This document shows positions 55,881 through 64,000 of a stretch of DNA of 64,000 nt, one piece after another (positions within the stretch are counted from its first letter, which is position 1; every line of letters begins with the position of its first letter). The notes under the pieces are model-generated. The model was not told where the DNA came from. It saw only the letters and a list, made by a program, of their open reading frames with translations, and did not search any database. The stretch lies in the NCBI GenBank assembly GCA_922989275.2, contig OV277861.1:18872540-18936539 (forward strand), in the 5' to 3' direction. The position numbers were made by a program, and so were the translations under genes. The stretch comes from Gari tellinella (Eukaryota; Mollusca; Bivalvia; Cardiida; Psammobiidae).

Positions 55881-56544
55881 TAAACTAAATGAAACCATTG
55901 ATTGAAATATAATTTATGTTTTTCTTTCAGTAAAATTATTGTTTTACTTTCAGTTACTTTCAGATAGCTGAAACTCCGAATTGGCAAAGAGAGTTAATAT
56001 AAAGCTAGATTTATTGGTTGTAATGGAACAAATCAAATAATCTGTTTGGAATCAAAACTGTTTGGACTGTTGGATGTACATACTTAAAAATGTTGCCAAC
56101 TTCAGTTTCCTATAATCTTAAATTGAAACTTTTTGAGATTAACTGTACAATTTCAGTCGGCGAATTTGAGGTTTGTGTTGACAAAAAATTCATGATGTTT
56201 TCAGAACACTGTCATCTTTGCATTCCTTGCTAACACTCATAGATACGACAGTATATAAATAAGACAAACCTTCTCTCCATCATACTTGAAGATGGCTTTA
56301 GGATATATTTGTTCCTAAACACAAAGATTATATAGCTATCTAGTCGTGCAGATAAATGAGTCAATAATAAGATGTTGCGACTATTTAATCAAGACATATT
56401 TGACGTGCTTGCCCATATCGGGGTTAAACAAATACAGACCTTTGAAACTTGAAATAAAAAAGGAAGATCTGAAAATGTAGTATGTGTCATTCTAGTGGTT
56501 TTTGTTGGGAGCAAGAGATAACACTTTGGTCTGTAAAACCCCCC

Positions 56545-56796
56545 TTAACCCATTACCCCATCACCGGTTTCTAATTGTTATGGCAGGTGATCACTTAAAA
56601 CAGGTTGAAAGTAAAGCAGAATGTGCCTTAAGGCGCATTCTGCTTTACTTTCAACCTGCTTTAAGATACCATCTGGTAGTATATAGAAAATATTTCTTAT
56701 GTTACTTATTCATTACTGTATAAATTGGGACTAATTTCTTTAGTGGAGGAATAAAGCAAAGGCGTAAAAGGGCGTATTTATGGGGTAATGGGTTAA
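56545..56796 (+). mobile_element. TTAA-A hairpin element
   Basis: 252 bp with exact TTAA borders. Tip GTGCC TTAA GGCGC, one arm changed and the other not, leaving a mismatch. Confidence 0.86.
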
Positions 56797-57165
56797 TATT
56801 CGTGTGAAACAAGTTGATCATTATCAGTCTGACATGTTGAGATACTCTGTGTCTGGTCCAGATCTAAACTGTTTGTAAATGCGAGTGTTGTCTGGGTGAA
56901 GGGTTAACCTTTAAATTGAATTATTATTACCCGGTTCATCATAATCTACAAGAGATTCAAAATTAAGCATACATTATTTTGTAAACGCAGGAATGTTGGT
57001 AAAAGATGGTGTAATATTTCATAGACCTGAGTCTGATCTGTATCCAAACTGAGTCATGTTAAATTTCAATCGGAAAAGGATGAACACTAATACATTTTAT
57101 TGTCTTATAGTCAAAATGCTGTACGTCTCTTAAATTGAGTTTCACATGCTGAAACACAATCGGTT

Positions 57166-57284
57166 TGAAACAGTCTGGATCCAGATCAGGCCACACAAAT
57201 GTGGGGCCTGATCTGGATCCAGGCTGTTTGCAAATAAGGTCTTTAAGAATTATATATATTTATATTTTTATGCTAAGGGGCTAA
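57166..57284. mobile_element. TTAA-C related element
   Basis: Core 57166-57230, GAAACAGTCTGGATCCAGAT to GGATCCAGGCTGTTTG, with the same GGCC tip class as the 54286 copy. Right end TGCTAAGGGGCTAA. Confidence 0.6.
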
Positions 57285-57565
57285 AAGGAGAATCATGTTT
57301 GCAATAATCTTCTTTCAACAAACAGGGAATTTTATCTCCAGAGTAGGTAGTCAAGTTAAGGACTGGAAGTAGCGAGTGCTGAGATATCTGCCCGGGTTAT
57401 CAGAGGCGACACCTACTGACCCTGCCCTGTGACTCGAAAATGTTAAAAGGCTTCCATATTTTCATAACCATATCTAGCCTTCATATGTGTTTTAAGAGAC
57501 TGAATGGTTTGACGAAAGTCACTTGACAGTTTCAAATATCAACCGAAACAATGATATAGCCTGGG

Positions 57566-57733
57566 CAGGGTATAAAAATCTTTATTTCTGTATTAAACCC
57601 TATGGTGTCACTACTCATTAGAATCGTCTCTTCGAGACAAATCTACTGAGTAGTAACACCATAGGATTTGGTGCTTAAATGAGTGAGAAAATGTTGGATT
57701 TGTTCAATTTACTCCCTCTTATCTGTAGCCCTG
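57566..57733. mobile_element. HT-H element with left flank deletion
   Basis: CAGGGTATAAAAATCTTTAT to CTTATCTGTAGCCCTG; core right arm partly decayed (GAGACAAATCTACTGAG). Confidence 0.72.
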
Positions 57734-58280
57734 ACTGTGTATGCAAATATATTCAAAGCTGACTGTATAACACTGTAAATATAGATCCATAACAGAATGC
57801 TTACTGTTTAAATGCTAAACCATCATCAACTTTAGACATAAATTTGTTTTAAGCAATCCCGAATTATTCCTAAATTATTCTGAACTTAGTATTAACTATT
57901 AATGAGTGAAGTCCAAATTAGTCCTATTATATATCTTAATTCTGATTAATTTATATAAGGCTTCAAACTTGTAATCACTAATCAGTGAACTTTCTGAAAT
58001 TAACTACATCATTTGTTGACATATTGCTGAAACATTAATAGTAGTGACAAACAGTCTGTATCCTAATCAGACAAAGAGTTAATTTGATATTTATCTTATC
58101 TATTTGCATTATAATGCTGCCTAAGTCAAGTCAGAATTAGCACTCTTAGAGTTAAGAGCTCTCTGAATGTCACATCCAACTTCTGTATTTACATAATGTA
58201 TACAGTAAACTCCCCCACATTTTATCTAAGGGCCGATCAATCAAACACTCATTGATCAGGTTAAAGACAGACTGATATCC

Positions 58281-58516
58281 TTAACCCATTACCCCATAGC
58301 CCGTTTCTGGTTTTGAAACAGTTGGCCAATTAAAGCAGGTTGAAAGTAAAGCAGAATGCGCCTTAAGGCGCATTCTACTTTACTTTCAGCCTGCTTTAAG
58401 TTACAATCTGTTAGAAAATAGATTTTTTTTCTTGTATTACATATTCATAACTATTTCTTTCAGTGGAGGAATAAATTAGAGGCGTAAAAAGGCGTATTTA
58501 TGGGGTAATGGGTTAA
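58281..58516 (+). mobile_element. TTAA-A hairpin element next to a second, different palindrome
   Basis: 236 bp with exact borders. Directly after the right TTAA comes GCAGGATGAAAGTAAAGC, a core arm, so this copy probably landed in the TTAA at the start of another element's core. Confidence 0.83.
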
Positions 58517-58545
58517 GCAGGATGAAAGTAAAGCAGAAATCTCAC

Positions 58546-58619
58546 TTAATTAAAGCAGGATGAAATTAAAGCAAAACTCTCCCTTTGGGAGAGTTTTGCT
58601 TTACTTTCATCCTGCTTTA
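58546..58619. repeat. Free palindrome core with mirrored changes
   Basis: Arms GCAAAACTCTCCC and GGGAGAGTTTTGC replace the usual GCAGAAAGCTCC and GGAGCTTTCTGC, identical changes in both arms. Outer arms GCAGGATGAAATTAAAGC and GCTTTACTTTCATCCTGC. Confidence 0.75.
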
Positions 58620-58620
58620 T

Positions 58621-58877
58621 GTGACCCATTACCTTATTAATACTCCTTTAATTTATTTCTCTGCAATACTCCTTTAATTTATTTCTCTGCTGAAGAAAAA
58701 CGGTTCCATTTTATACAGTCATGAAAATGTACCGTAAGAAATCATTTCTATATCCTAGCAGATGGTAGCTTAAGTTCGTTAGGCTGAGAATAAAGCAGAC
58801 TGTGCCTTTATTTCCAACCTGCTTTAAGTGCTCACCTGTCTTCAAAACTAGAAACATGCTCTGGGATGATGGGTTAG
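58621..58877 (-). mobile_element. TTAA-A element with 26-bp internal duplication
   Basis: GTGACCCATTACC to GATGATGGG then TTAG. A 26-bp unit (TACTCCTTTAATTTATTTCT within it) is tandemly duplicated at 58639-58664 and 58665-58690. The core is degraded. Confidence 0.72.
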
Positions 58878-59137
58878 TAATATCATAATAACAAGACAAA
58901 ATAATTGTATTATGATCGGTCTGTAGGCTGCTATCACAAAGGGGTATTGCAGTAGCTCTGGTGAATGTTTTATGAGACTTGTAGAGGCCCGAGCTAGATA
59001 GAGTAGCTGTATTCAGGAGATAGGTCGCCCATAAACCACAACTAATATTATTGTCTTATCAGACTATAGCGTTCCCTTGATGGTTTGAGAAGCAATTAAC
59101 ACAGAGAAAAAGCTGTGTTGCTCAGGTGCTTATTATA

Positions 59138-59351
59138 TAGTTAAACCTCTCTACTACTACCACTCAACAGGGCTATATATATATATAATTGATTTAATAA
59201 AATACAGATGACAGCTTAAAACAAGGTGAATGTAAAACAGAAAGCTCCTAAAGGAGCTTTCTGTTTTACGTTCACCTTGCTTTACAAGCAGTCACCTGCC
59301 TTTAAAACACAGGACAATTAACAGAAATTAGTGGTTGTAATATTTTTACTG
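59138..59351. mobile_element. TA-H hairpin element
   Basis: 214 bp: TAGTTAAACCTCTCTACTAC to TTGTAATATTTTTACTG before TA, with an AT run inside the left flank. Core arms CAAGGTGAATGTAAAACAG and CTGTTTTACGTTCACCTTG carry GAATG/CGTTC nearly mirrored. Confidence 0.8.
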
Positions 59352-59639
59352 TATTATATATTTACTGCCTTACAATTATGTTATACAACCTGTAACTAGG
59401 GCTTATAGCTTGATCAAGATCAGGTGCCTTGACTTTTGGGATGAACGCTAAAAATGCCATCTTAAAATGTCATTTGCTTCAGTTCTGAAGTTTGATTATT
59501 CATCGTCATAATTATCTGTATGTAGCTTTCTGCATAACTTTTCTTCTGCATTAGGCTGTCACATGTACAATTAACTTTTCTCTCCGTATCCCCAAAAGTT
59601 CAATAATAAATAAATAAATAATTGTTTAAGGAAAGTGAG

Positions 59640-59702
59640 GATTAAATTAAAGCAGTAAGATTCTGTAGGAGCTTTGTACTTTATTTTCATCTTGCTTTGA
59701 TT
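59640..59702. repeat. TA-H palindrome, decayed
   Basis: GAGGATTAAATTAAAGCAGT against ACTTTATTTTCATCTTGCTT; tip ATTCTGTAGGAGC. Confidence 0.5.
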
Positions 59703-59799
59703 TGCCACCTATATTCACACCATCAATGGAGGTTTATTTGAGGCACTTATGTGGAAGGGTAGCTTAAGCTGCTCAAAGTTGCCTATGTGGAAGAAAGGG

Positions 59800-60056
59800 T
59801 TAACCCGATACCCCATAAATATGCCTATTAACGCCTTTTAATTTATTCATATACTGAAGAAAAGACTTTCACTTTATACAGCCATGAATATGTATGATAA
59901 GAAATATTTTCTATGTTCTAGCAGATAGTAGCTTAAAGCAGGCTGAAAGTAAAGCAGAATGTGCCTTAATGCGCATTCTGCTTTACTTTCAACCTGCTTT
60001 AAGTGGTCACCTGTCTTCAAAATGATAAACATGTAGGCTATGGAGTAATGTGTTAA
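59800..60056 (-). mobile_element. TTAA-A hairpin element
   Basis: 257 bp with TTAA borders (TTAACCCGATACCCC; GGAGTAATGTG then TTAA). The core is nearly perfect apart from GTGCC/TGCGC at the tip. Confidence 0.84.
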
Positions 60057-60501
60057 AAGACGGACAATGAAGTTTATATCTTTTTGTTTGGCAAGATGAT
60101 ATCTGGCAAATGCAGAAGCAGTTTATATTCCAGTCTAGCCTTTAGTGCAGGAACTGTCTGCCTCTGAAGTGATCTACAGGTTTAATACGCTGTATTCTTC
60201 ATCTCATTATAGCTTCTCAAGAAGAATATTTCATTCATAAACATTCTCAGCCCACTTTTAAACGGTTTATAGATTACAGGAAAAGAAAGAAAGATATTGA
60301 TCTACACAATTGAAATATGCACTGAAGTAACTTTATAGGCAATAAGTGGGTTGCAACATTTTGTTAGTGAAGTGTTTTATGCAGAGGAACAGCTGTTTAA
60401 TATGAGACTTCACCTGCAGTGATGAATGTACTGTAAAATCTTTGTACAGTGGCCACTTCAGACATATAGAACCTAGGAATCTGTAAAAACAAATTGCTGC
60501 T

Positions 60502-60662
60502 TTAACCCATTACCCCATAAATACGCCTTTTTTGCGCTGCTTAAAACAGGCTGAAAGTAAAGCAGAATGTGCCTAAAGCACATTCTGCTTTACTTTCAAC
60601 CTACTTTAAGTGGTCACCTATCTTCAATACTTATAGAAATAGGTCATGGGGTAATGGGTTAA
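60502..60662 (-). mobile_element. Short TTAA-A element inserted in a TA-H element
   Basis: 161 bp; the unique segment is deleted so ACGCCTTTTTTGCG runs into the core. Flanks AATTGCTGC before and TGGATGCAAAAACAAATGCAG after look like the two sides of a TA-H core start, placing the insertion at its TTAATGCA site. Confidence 0.75.
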
Positions 60663-61076
60663 TGGATGCAAAAACAAATGCAGAAAGCGACTTAGCCCCT
60701 ATAGGAGGGTTCTGCTTTAGGTTTGTCATGCACTCGGCTTACGACCTTATAAAAGCTAGACTTTAAATTGACATCTTCTGTTGAGTACTTGCTGTACACA
60801 ATACTTCAAATTAAGTTTGTGAGCAAGTTTCATCGAACTTCTTTTGGGTGTATTACAGTATGGATCCTGAACAGATAGTGACTTGCTCAACATTTGATCT
60901 TGTTTCATACTGTTAACTTTGCAATTGCCATGCTTGGCAAGATAAAGGATATAAGACTAAAAAAACTCAAACTTCAGCTTTAAATGGCTTGGGAAATATT
61001 TTCATTGATAATCTCTCATTAAGACATTACCCTTGGTAGTTAAAGAAGCCAGTAACATTTGTTAGATCATTCAGTT

Positions 61077-61297
61077 CTACTCTTTGCACGCGAATAGTGA
61101 AAACGTGATCACCCTTGCAAACAGTTTGGATCCTGATCAGACGCCGCATATTATGCGGCGTCTCATCAGGATCCAATCTGTTTGACAGTCTGACTCTAAG
61201 TTTGAAACGATGTTTTTGTAAATTCTGAATTTAGAACTGAAGCAGAAGACATATAATTGTTGCAGAAGACAAATTTTTGTAGCGTTCAAAGAGTTAA
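61077..61297 (-). mobile_element. TTAA-C related hairpin element
   Basis: 221 bp, CTACTCTTTGCACGCG to TAGCGTTCAAAGAG then TTAA. Core 61118-61184, CAAACAGTTTGGATCCTGAT to GGATCCAATCTGTTTG, tip GCCGCATATTATGCGGC. The flank has GCAGAAGACAAATTTTTG. Confidence 0.75.
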
Positions 61298-61590
61298 GTT
61301 GCTAGTAAAATACCCTCATCAGTAACTGTTGAAGTAAAGTGTTGTTTCCTTACCTTAGAAGTTTACGTTGGCCATGCACCAAGATTGCTGAATGCGTTTG
61401 TAAAGATTCGTATAATTTGCTTTTATCCCTCGTGAATTGTTTGCAGTGTTTTTTACTGAGACTTTGCTGCAGGGTTAGGCTGACTTACAAGCATGAAAAT
61501 AAAAGAAATTTGTTTTTCTGCTGTGTGGTTGCCAAGACATCATGATATGACCTTCACCTTAAATAATTGATTCTACATACTAAGAAAGAA

Positions 61591-61908
61591 TTACACAGTC
61601 ATTATCCTGTGGAGCACCTTTAAGAGTTTTCTTGCATTTAAAATTGTTTTGTTGTGCATAATGGCATTAAACTTTTCCCTGAAAGCAGATTTTCTGTGTT
61701 TAAGATGGATTGCTTCTTTGGCGGATTTCTGCCTTTTGTAGGCCTCAGCTTTAAGCTGCTGCCTGTTAGGATGAAGAAAATAGTTTTCTAGGTCAGGGTA
61801 GAAAGATAAAATTTCATTATGAGAGGAATAGGTAAATATATGAAGAGGCACTTTGAAGAGGTTAGCTAATCCCTCCATATTGGCACCATAGGCCAATCTT
61901 CCTTGCAT
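61591..61908 (-). pseudogene. Possible OTU-like protease fragment (transposon-type)
   Basis: 105 codons open on the minus strand, MQGRLAYGANMEGLANLFKV.... The stretch YGANMEGLANLFKVPLHIFT followed by LSFYPD recalls the C-terminal half of OTU-type cysteine proteases (family pattern: WG..E..AL...F..PI.V), often carried by invertebrate transposons and viruses. The catalytic Cys part is absent, a stop lies just before the first Met, and the rest is a Lys/Arg-rich tail (RQQLKAEAYKRQKSAKEA). Best read as a decayed fragment; could be a chance open frame. Confidence 0.3.
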
Positions 61909-61954
61909 CTACTATGTCTTGATAAATGCTCTCAAATTACTAATTGTGTTTTAA

Positions 61955-62015
61955 AGCATAGGAACGCAGAAAGCTATGGTAGGAGCTTTCTGTTTTTCTT
62001 TCAATTTGTTTTAAG
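61955..62015. repeat. TA-H palindrome remnant
   Basis: GAACGCAGAAAGCTATGGTA with AGGAGCTTTCTGTTTTTC; left arm mostly gone. A TTAA-A copy follows at TTAA 62026. Confidence 0.5.
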
Positions 62016-62025
62016 CCTCTTGCCT

Positions 62026-62269
62026 TTAAACTCTTTACTCCATAGAAGCGACTTTTAGTAGATATAATTTATTCCTCCACTGAAGAAAATAGTTCCAATT
62101 TATACAGTCATGAATATGTATTGTAAGAAATATTTTAGCAGATGGTAGCTTAAAGCAGGCTGAAAGTAAAGCAGAATGCACCTTAGGGTGCATTCTGCTT
62201 TACTTTTAACCTGCTTTAAGTGGTCTCATATATTTGATACTTGAAATAGGGTATGGAGTAAAGGGTTAA
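62026..62269 (-). mobile_element. TTAA-A hairpin element
   Basis: 244 bp, TTAAACTCTTTACTCC to GGAGTAAAGGG then TTAA. The tip GCACC TTA GGGTGC is a third mirrored variant of the family. Confidence 0.82.
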
Positions 62270-62329
62270 ACACAGAAGTAATATATATAATTAAGCTTTA
62301 TCAGTTAGATGAAAGTGATGGCATTGATG

Positions 62330-62680
62330 GCAAGAGAGGAAAAACCTTGTTGGCATTAGAGGTTCCAAGCTTCTTCAGCAAAAAGTCTTCGAGCACAGGC
62401 ATTACTTCAATGACCTCTGCTAATGATTACTTTTGCTACAGCAATGAGCTGTTTTGGTATCTACTCTGCTAATGATTACTTTTCCTACAGACATGAGCTG
62501 TTTTGGCATCTATCAGGATTGTTGTCACCACTCTGGCCCCCTCAGTCACTCAATACACCATTGTCCATGCAATATCATCTTCCTCCAAATCACAGCCTTC
62601 CGGATCATACCAAAAGTTATGGCCTCGTAAATTGCTGCTTAAGCCTCTTTACACAGAATTAGGCCGGCTTTATAGCTTGG
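62330..62680 (-). pseudogene. Possible coding remnant with stops
   Basis: On the minus strand one frame reads GHNFWYDPEGCDLEEDDIAW, a stop, then VTEGARVVTTILIDAKTAHV, and later EVMPVLEDFLLKKLGTSNAN. Residue composition looks protein-like but I recognise no family. It is upstream, on the same strand, of the OTU-like fragment, with TTAA-A and TA-H insertions between, so the two could belong to one dead element. Very uncertain. Confidence 0.2.
62415..62512. repeat. 49-bp tandem duplication
   Basis: CTCTGCTAATGATTACTTTT begins each unit, at 62415 and 62464; units end GAGCTGTTTTGG(T/C)ATCTA. A few differences (TGCTACAGCA against TCCTACAGAC). Confidence 0.85.
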
Positions 62681-63289
62681 CCCAAGAGAAATTATAAATT
62701 GTTTAGTATCTAGGAACAGAATCATCTCTATAGTCAGGCTTTTTGGATGAAAAAAAATTATCAAGAAAAATGATGGCAGACAAGATCATCATAATTATAG
62801 TGCCCATGCACAGCTCTAGAAGTTCTGTAGTGTATGTGATATGTGTTATATCTCTGCAATTTCTACTGACTAGGTATTGAGGTCATCGATCCAGATAAAT
62901 GGAATATCACCACAGTGTGTGATCTGCGGTCTTGAAATAGTTCCAATTTGGTTGTGTAATCCAGATCACACAAGAGGCGTATCGAGGTCTGATCGAATTT
63001 TGTCTATGTACATTGTTTTCAAAAGTGTGAATAATAAACAGCAGGAAAAGGGTAAATAAAGTAGAATTTGAAAATAAAGAGACAAAAAGAAGATAGAGTA
63101 ACAGATAAAGGTGTAAGATTAAAAACGTATTAAATTTGGCATATAATGTGATCAAGAGAAATTCCAAAACTAACTGAATTACTATAATTATATACTTCAT
63201 GAAAAAGCGTCAATATGTCTCATCATAGAATGGTTGGGCCAATGCAGAAAAAAAGTAATGAAGTCTGGCTTGTAACTGAGCTTTCTGAA

Positions 63290-63503
63290 TTAACCCTTAG
63301 CCTGCCAGTCACGACTATAGCTCCATATGCAAACAGCTTGGATCCGGATGAGACGCCGAGTAACTCGGTGTCTCATCCGGATCCAAGCTGTTTGACACTC
63401 GGACAACATTTTCAGCAGTTTTGAGCAACTTTGAAGCACTTTGAAACTTGAAGCAGACTAGAAATATAGCAGACGACAATTTATTTGGCGGGCTAAGGGT
63501 TAA
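63290..63503 (-). mobile_element. TTAA-C hairpin element inserted in a TA-H element
   Basis: 214 bp, same length as the 43434 copy and inverted relative to it. The left flank GAGCTTTCTGAA and right flank GTTGTCTGTACCTGTC are the core end and post-core sequence of a TA-H element, whose terminus GACAGGTTTTACTG then TA follows at about 63564-63579. Confidence 0.87.
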
Positions 63504-63918
63504 GTTGTCTGTACCTGTCTTGATTATTGTTTAATGCATTTTGTTTTGAATGGATGATGAAGACAGGTTTTACTGTATGTAATACACAAATATCCGTATA
63601 TCAATTTTAGCCTGGCAAGAGATAGATATGACGGAAAGCAGCCCAGTAAAACAGTAAAACCCCTATATTACCAGCAGTGTTTCATGGGGTTAGAAACAGG
63701 TGGCAGCTTATAACAAGACAAAAAGAAAGCGAAATATTGTCTCATGAGCTTTTTGCTTTGTCCACATCTTTCTTAAAGGACCTACTTTCTGTAAACATAA
63801 AGAACAAGTTATCCATTAAGTGATTGTAATGACAAAGTTTTATTGTAGTTTGGCATTAAGATTATTGCCTGACAGTCAAACTTGTATTACGCTGCCAAAA
63901 GAAGACATTATAATCAAG

Positions 63919-63990
63919 CTTAATGCAGGATAAAAGTAAAGCAGAAAGCTCCTTTAGGAGCTTTCTGCTTTACTTTTATCCTGCATTAAC
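63919..63990. repeat. TA-H palindrome, perfect
   Basis: CTTAATGCAGGATAAAAGTA to TACTTTTATCCTGCATTAA with AAAGCAG/CTGCTTT in both arms and tip GCTCCTTTAGGAGC. Near the window end. Confidence 0.82.
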
Positions 63991-64000
63991 CAGGTTAATG

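Larger units (their letters stand above)
29285..64000 (+). other. Non-coding DNA downstream of exon C (giant intron)
   Basis: Begins with a GTAAGG donor that must join a later exon. No cadherin-like exon was found in the remaining 34.7 kb, so the simplest reading is one very long intron. It carries roughly 20 TTAA-A copies and dozens of other palindrome elements. Tracts where I see nothing beyond degraded repeats: 30120-31017, 39932-40370, 41700-42146, 46990-47390, 47715-48405, 49379-50424, 53590-54285 and 62513-63235. Confidence 0.55.

Noticed and set aside
22037..63990. Recurrent short palindromes at intervals suggest a CRISPR array
   Set aside because: Spacing is irregular (hundreds to thousands of bases), copies differ, elements have their own ends and target duplications, and the host is a eukaryote with spliced exons.

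Overview
The window looks like animal (invertebrate) nuclear DNA. It is AT-rich, and the only convincing host coding sequence is three small plus-strand exons with AG/GT splice borders and compatible phases. Together they encode about 247 residues of consecutive cadherin (EC) repeats. I infer a lophotrochozoan, possibly a bivalve mollusc, but nothing here proves it.

Layout: 1-19159 is non-coding (upstream intron or intergenic DNA). Cadherin exons lie at 19160-19355, 19973-20316 and 29083-29284, separated by introns of 617 bp and 8766 bp. The last exon ends in a donor site, so 29285-64000 is either the first part of an intron longer than 34.7 kb or, past an unseen final exon, intergenic DNA. 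The gene is a large Fat/Dachsous/protocadherin-type cell-surface adhesion protein of which only a slice is seen.

The striking content is the non-coding DNA. It is packed, roughly once per kilobase, with short non-autonomous DNA transposons of about 150-260 bp, most of which carry a long near-perfect palindrome of about 60-75 bp. Names used below: TTAA-A (ends TTAACCCATTACCCC), TTAA-B (ends TTAACTCTTTCCTCCC and TTAACCCTTTGAACCC), TTAA-C (ends TTAACCCTTAGCCNGCCA), all with TTAA at both borders as in piggyBac-type elements; TA-H (ends CAGTNAAACCTNTCT next to TA, Tc1/mariner/Tigger-like); HT-H (ends CAGGGCTCCAGATAAG, hAT-like). A 955-bp hAT-like double palindrome with an exact 8-bp target duplication lies at 44619-45573.

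Three observations stand out. Unrelated terminal chassis share related palindrome cores (TTAA-A with TA-H; TTAA-B with TTAA-C). Within a copy, substitutions and even indels are mirrored in both arms, as if one arm is repeatedly used to rewrite the other. Elements insert into TTAA inside other elements, leaving readable empty-site comparisons, and one copy has lost its core exactly between the short repeats that bound it. All family assignments rest on reading the sequence by eye; none was checked by alignment software or database search.
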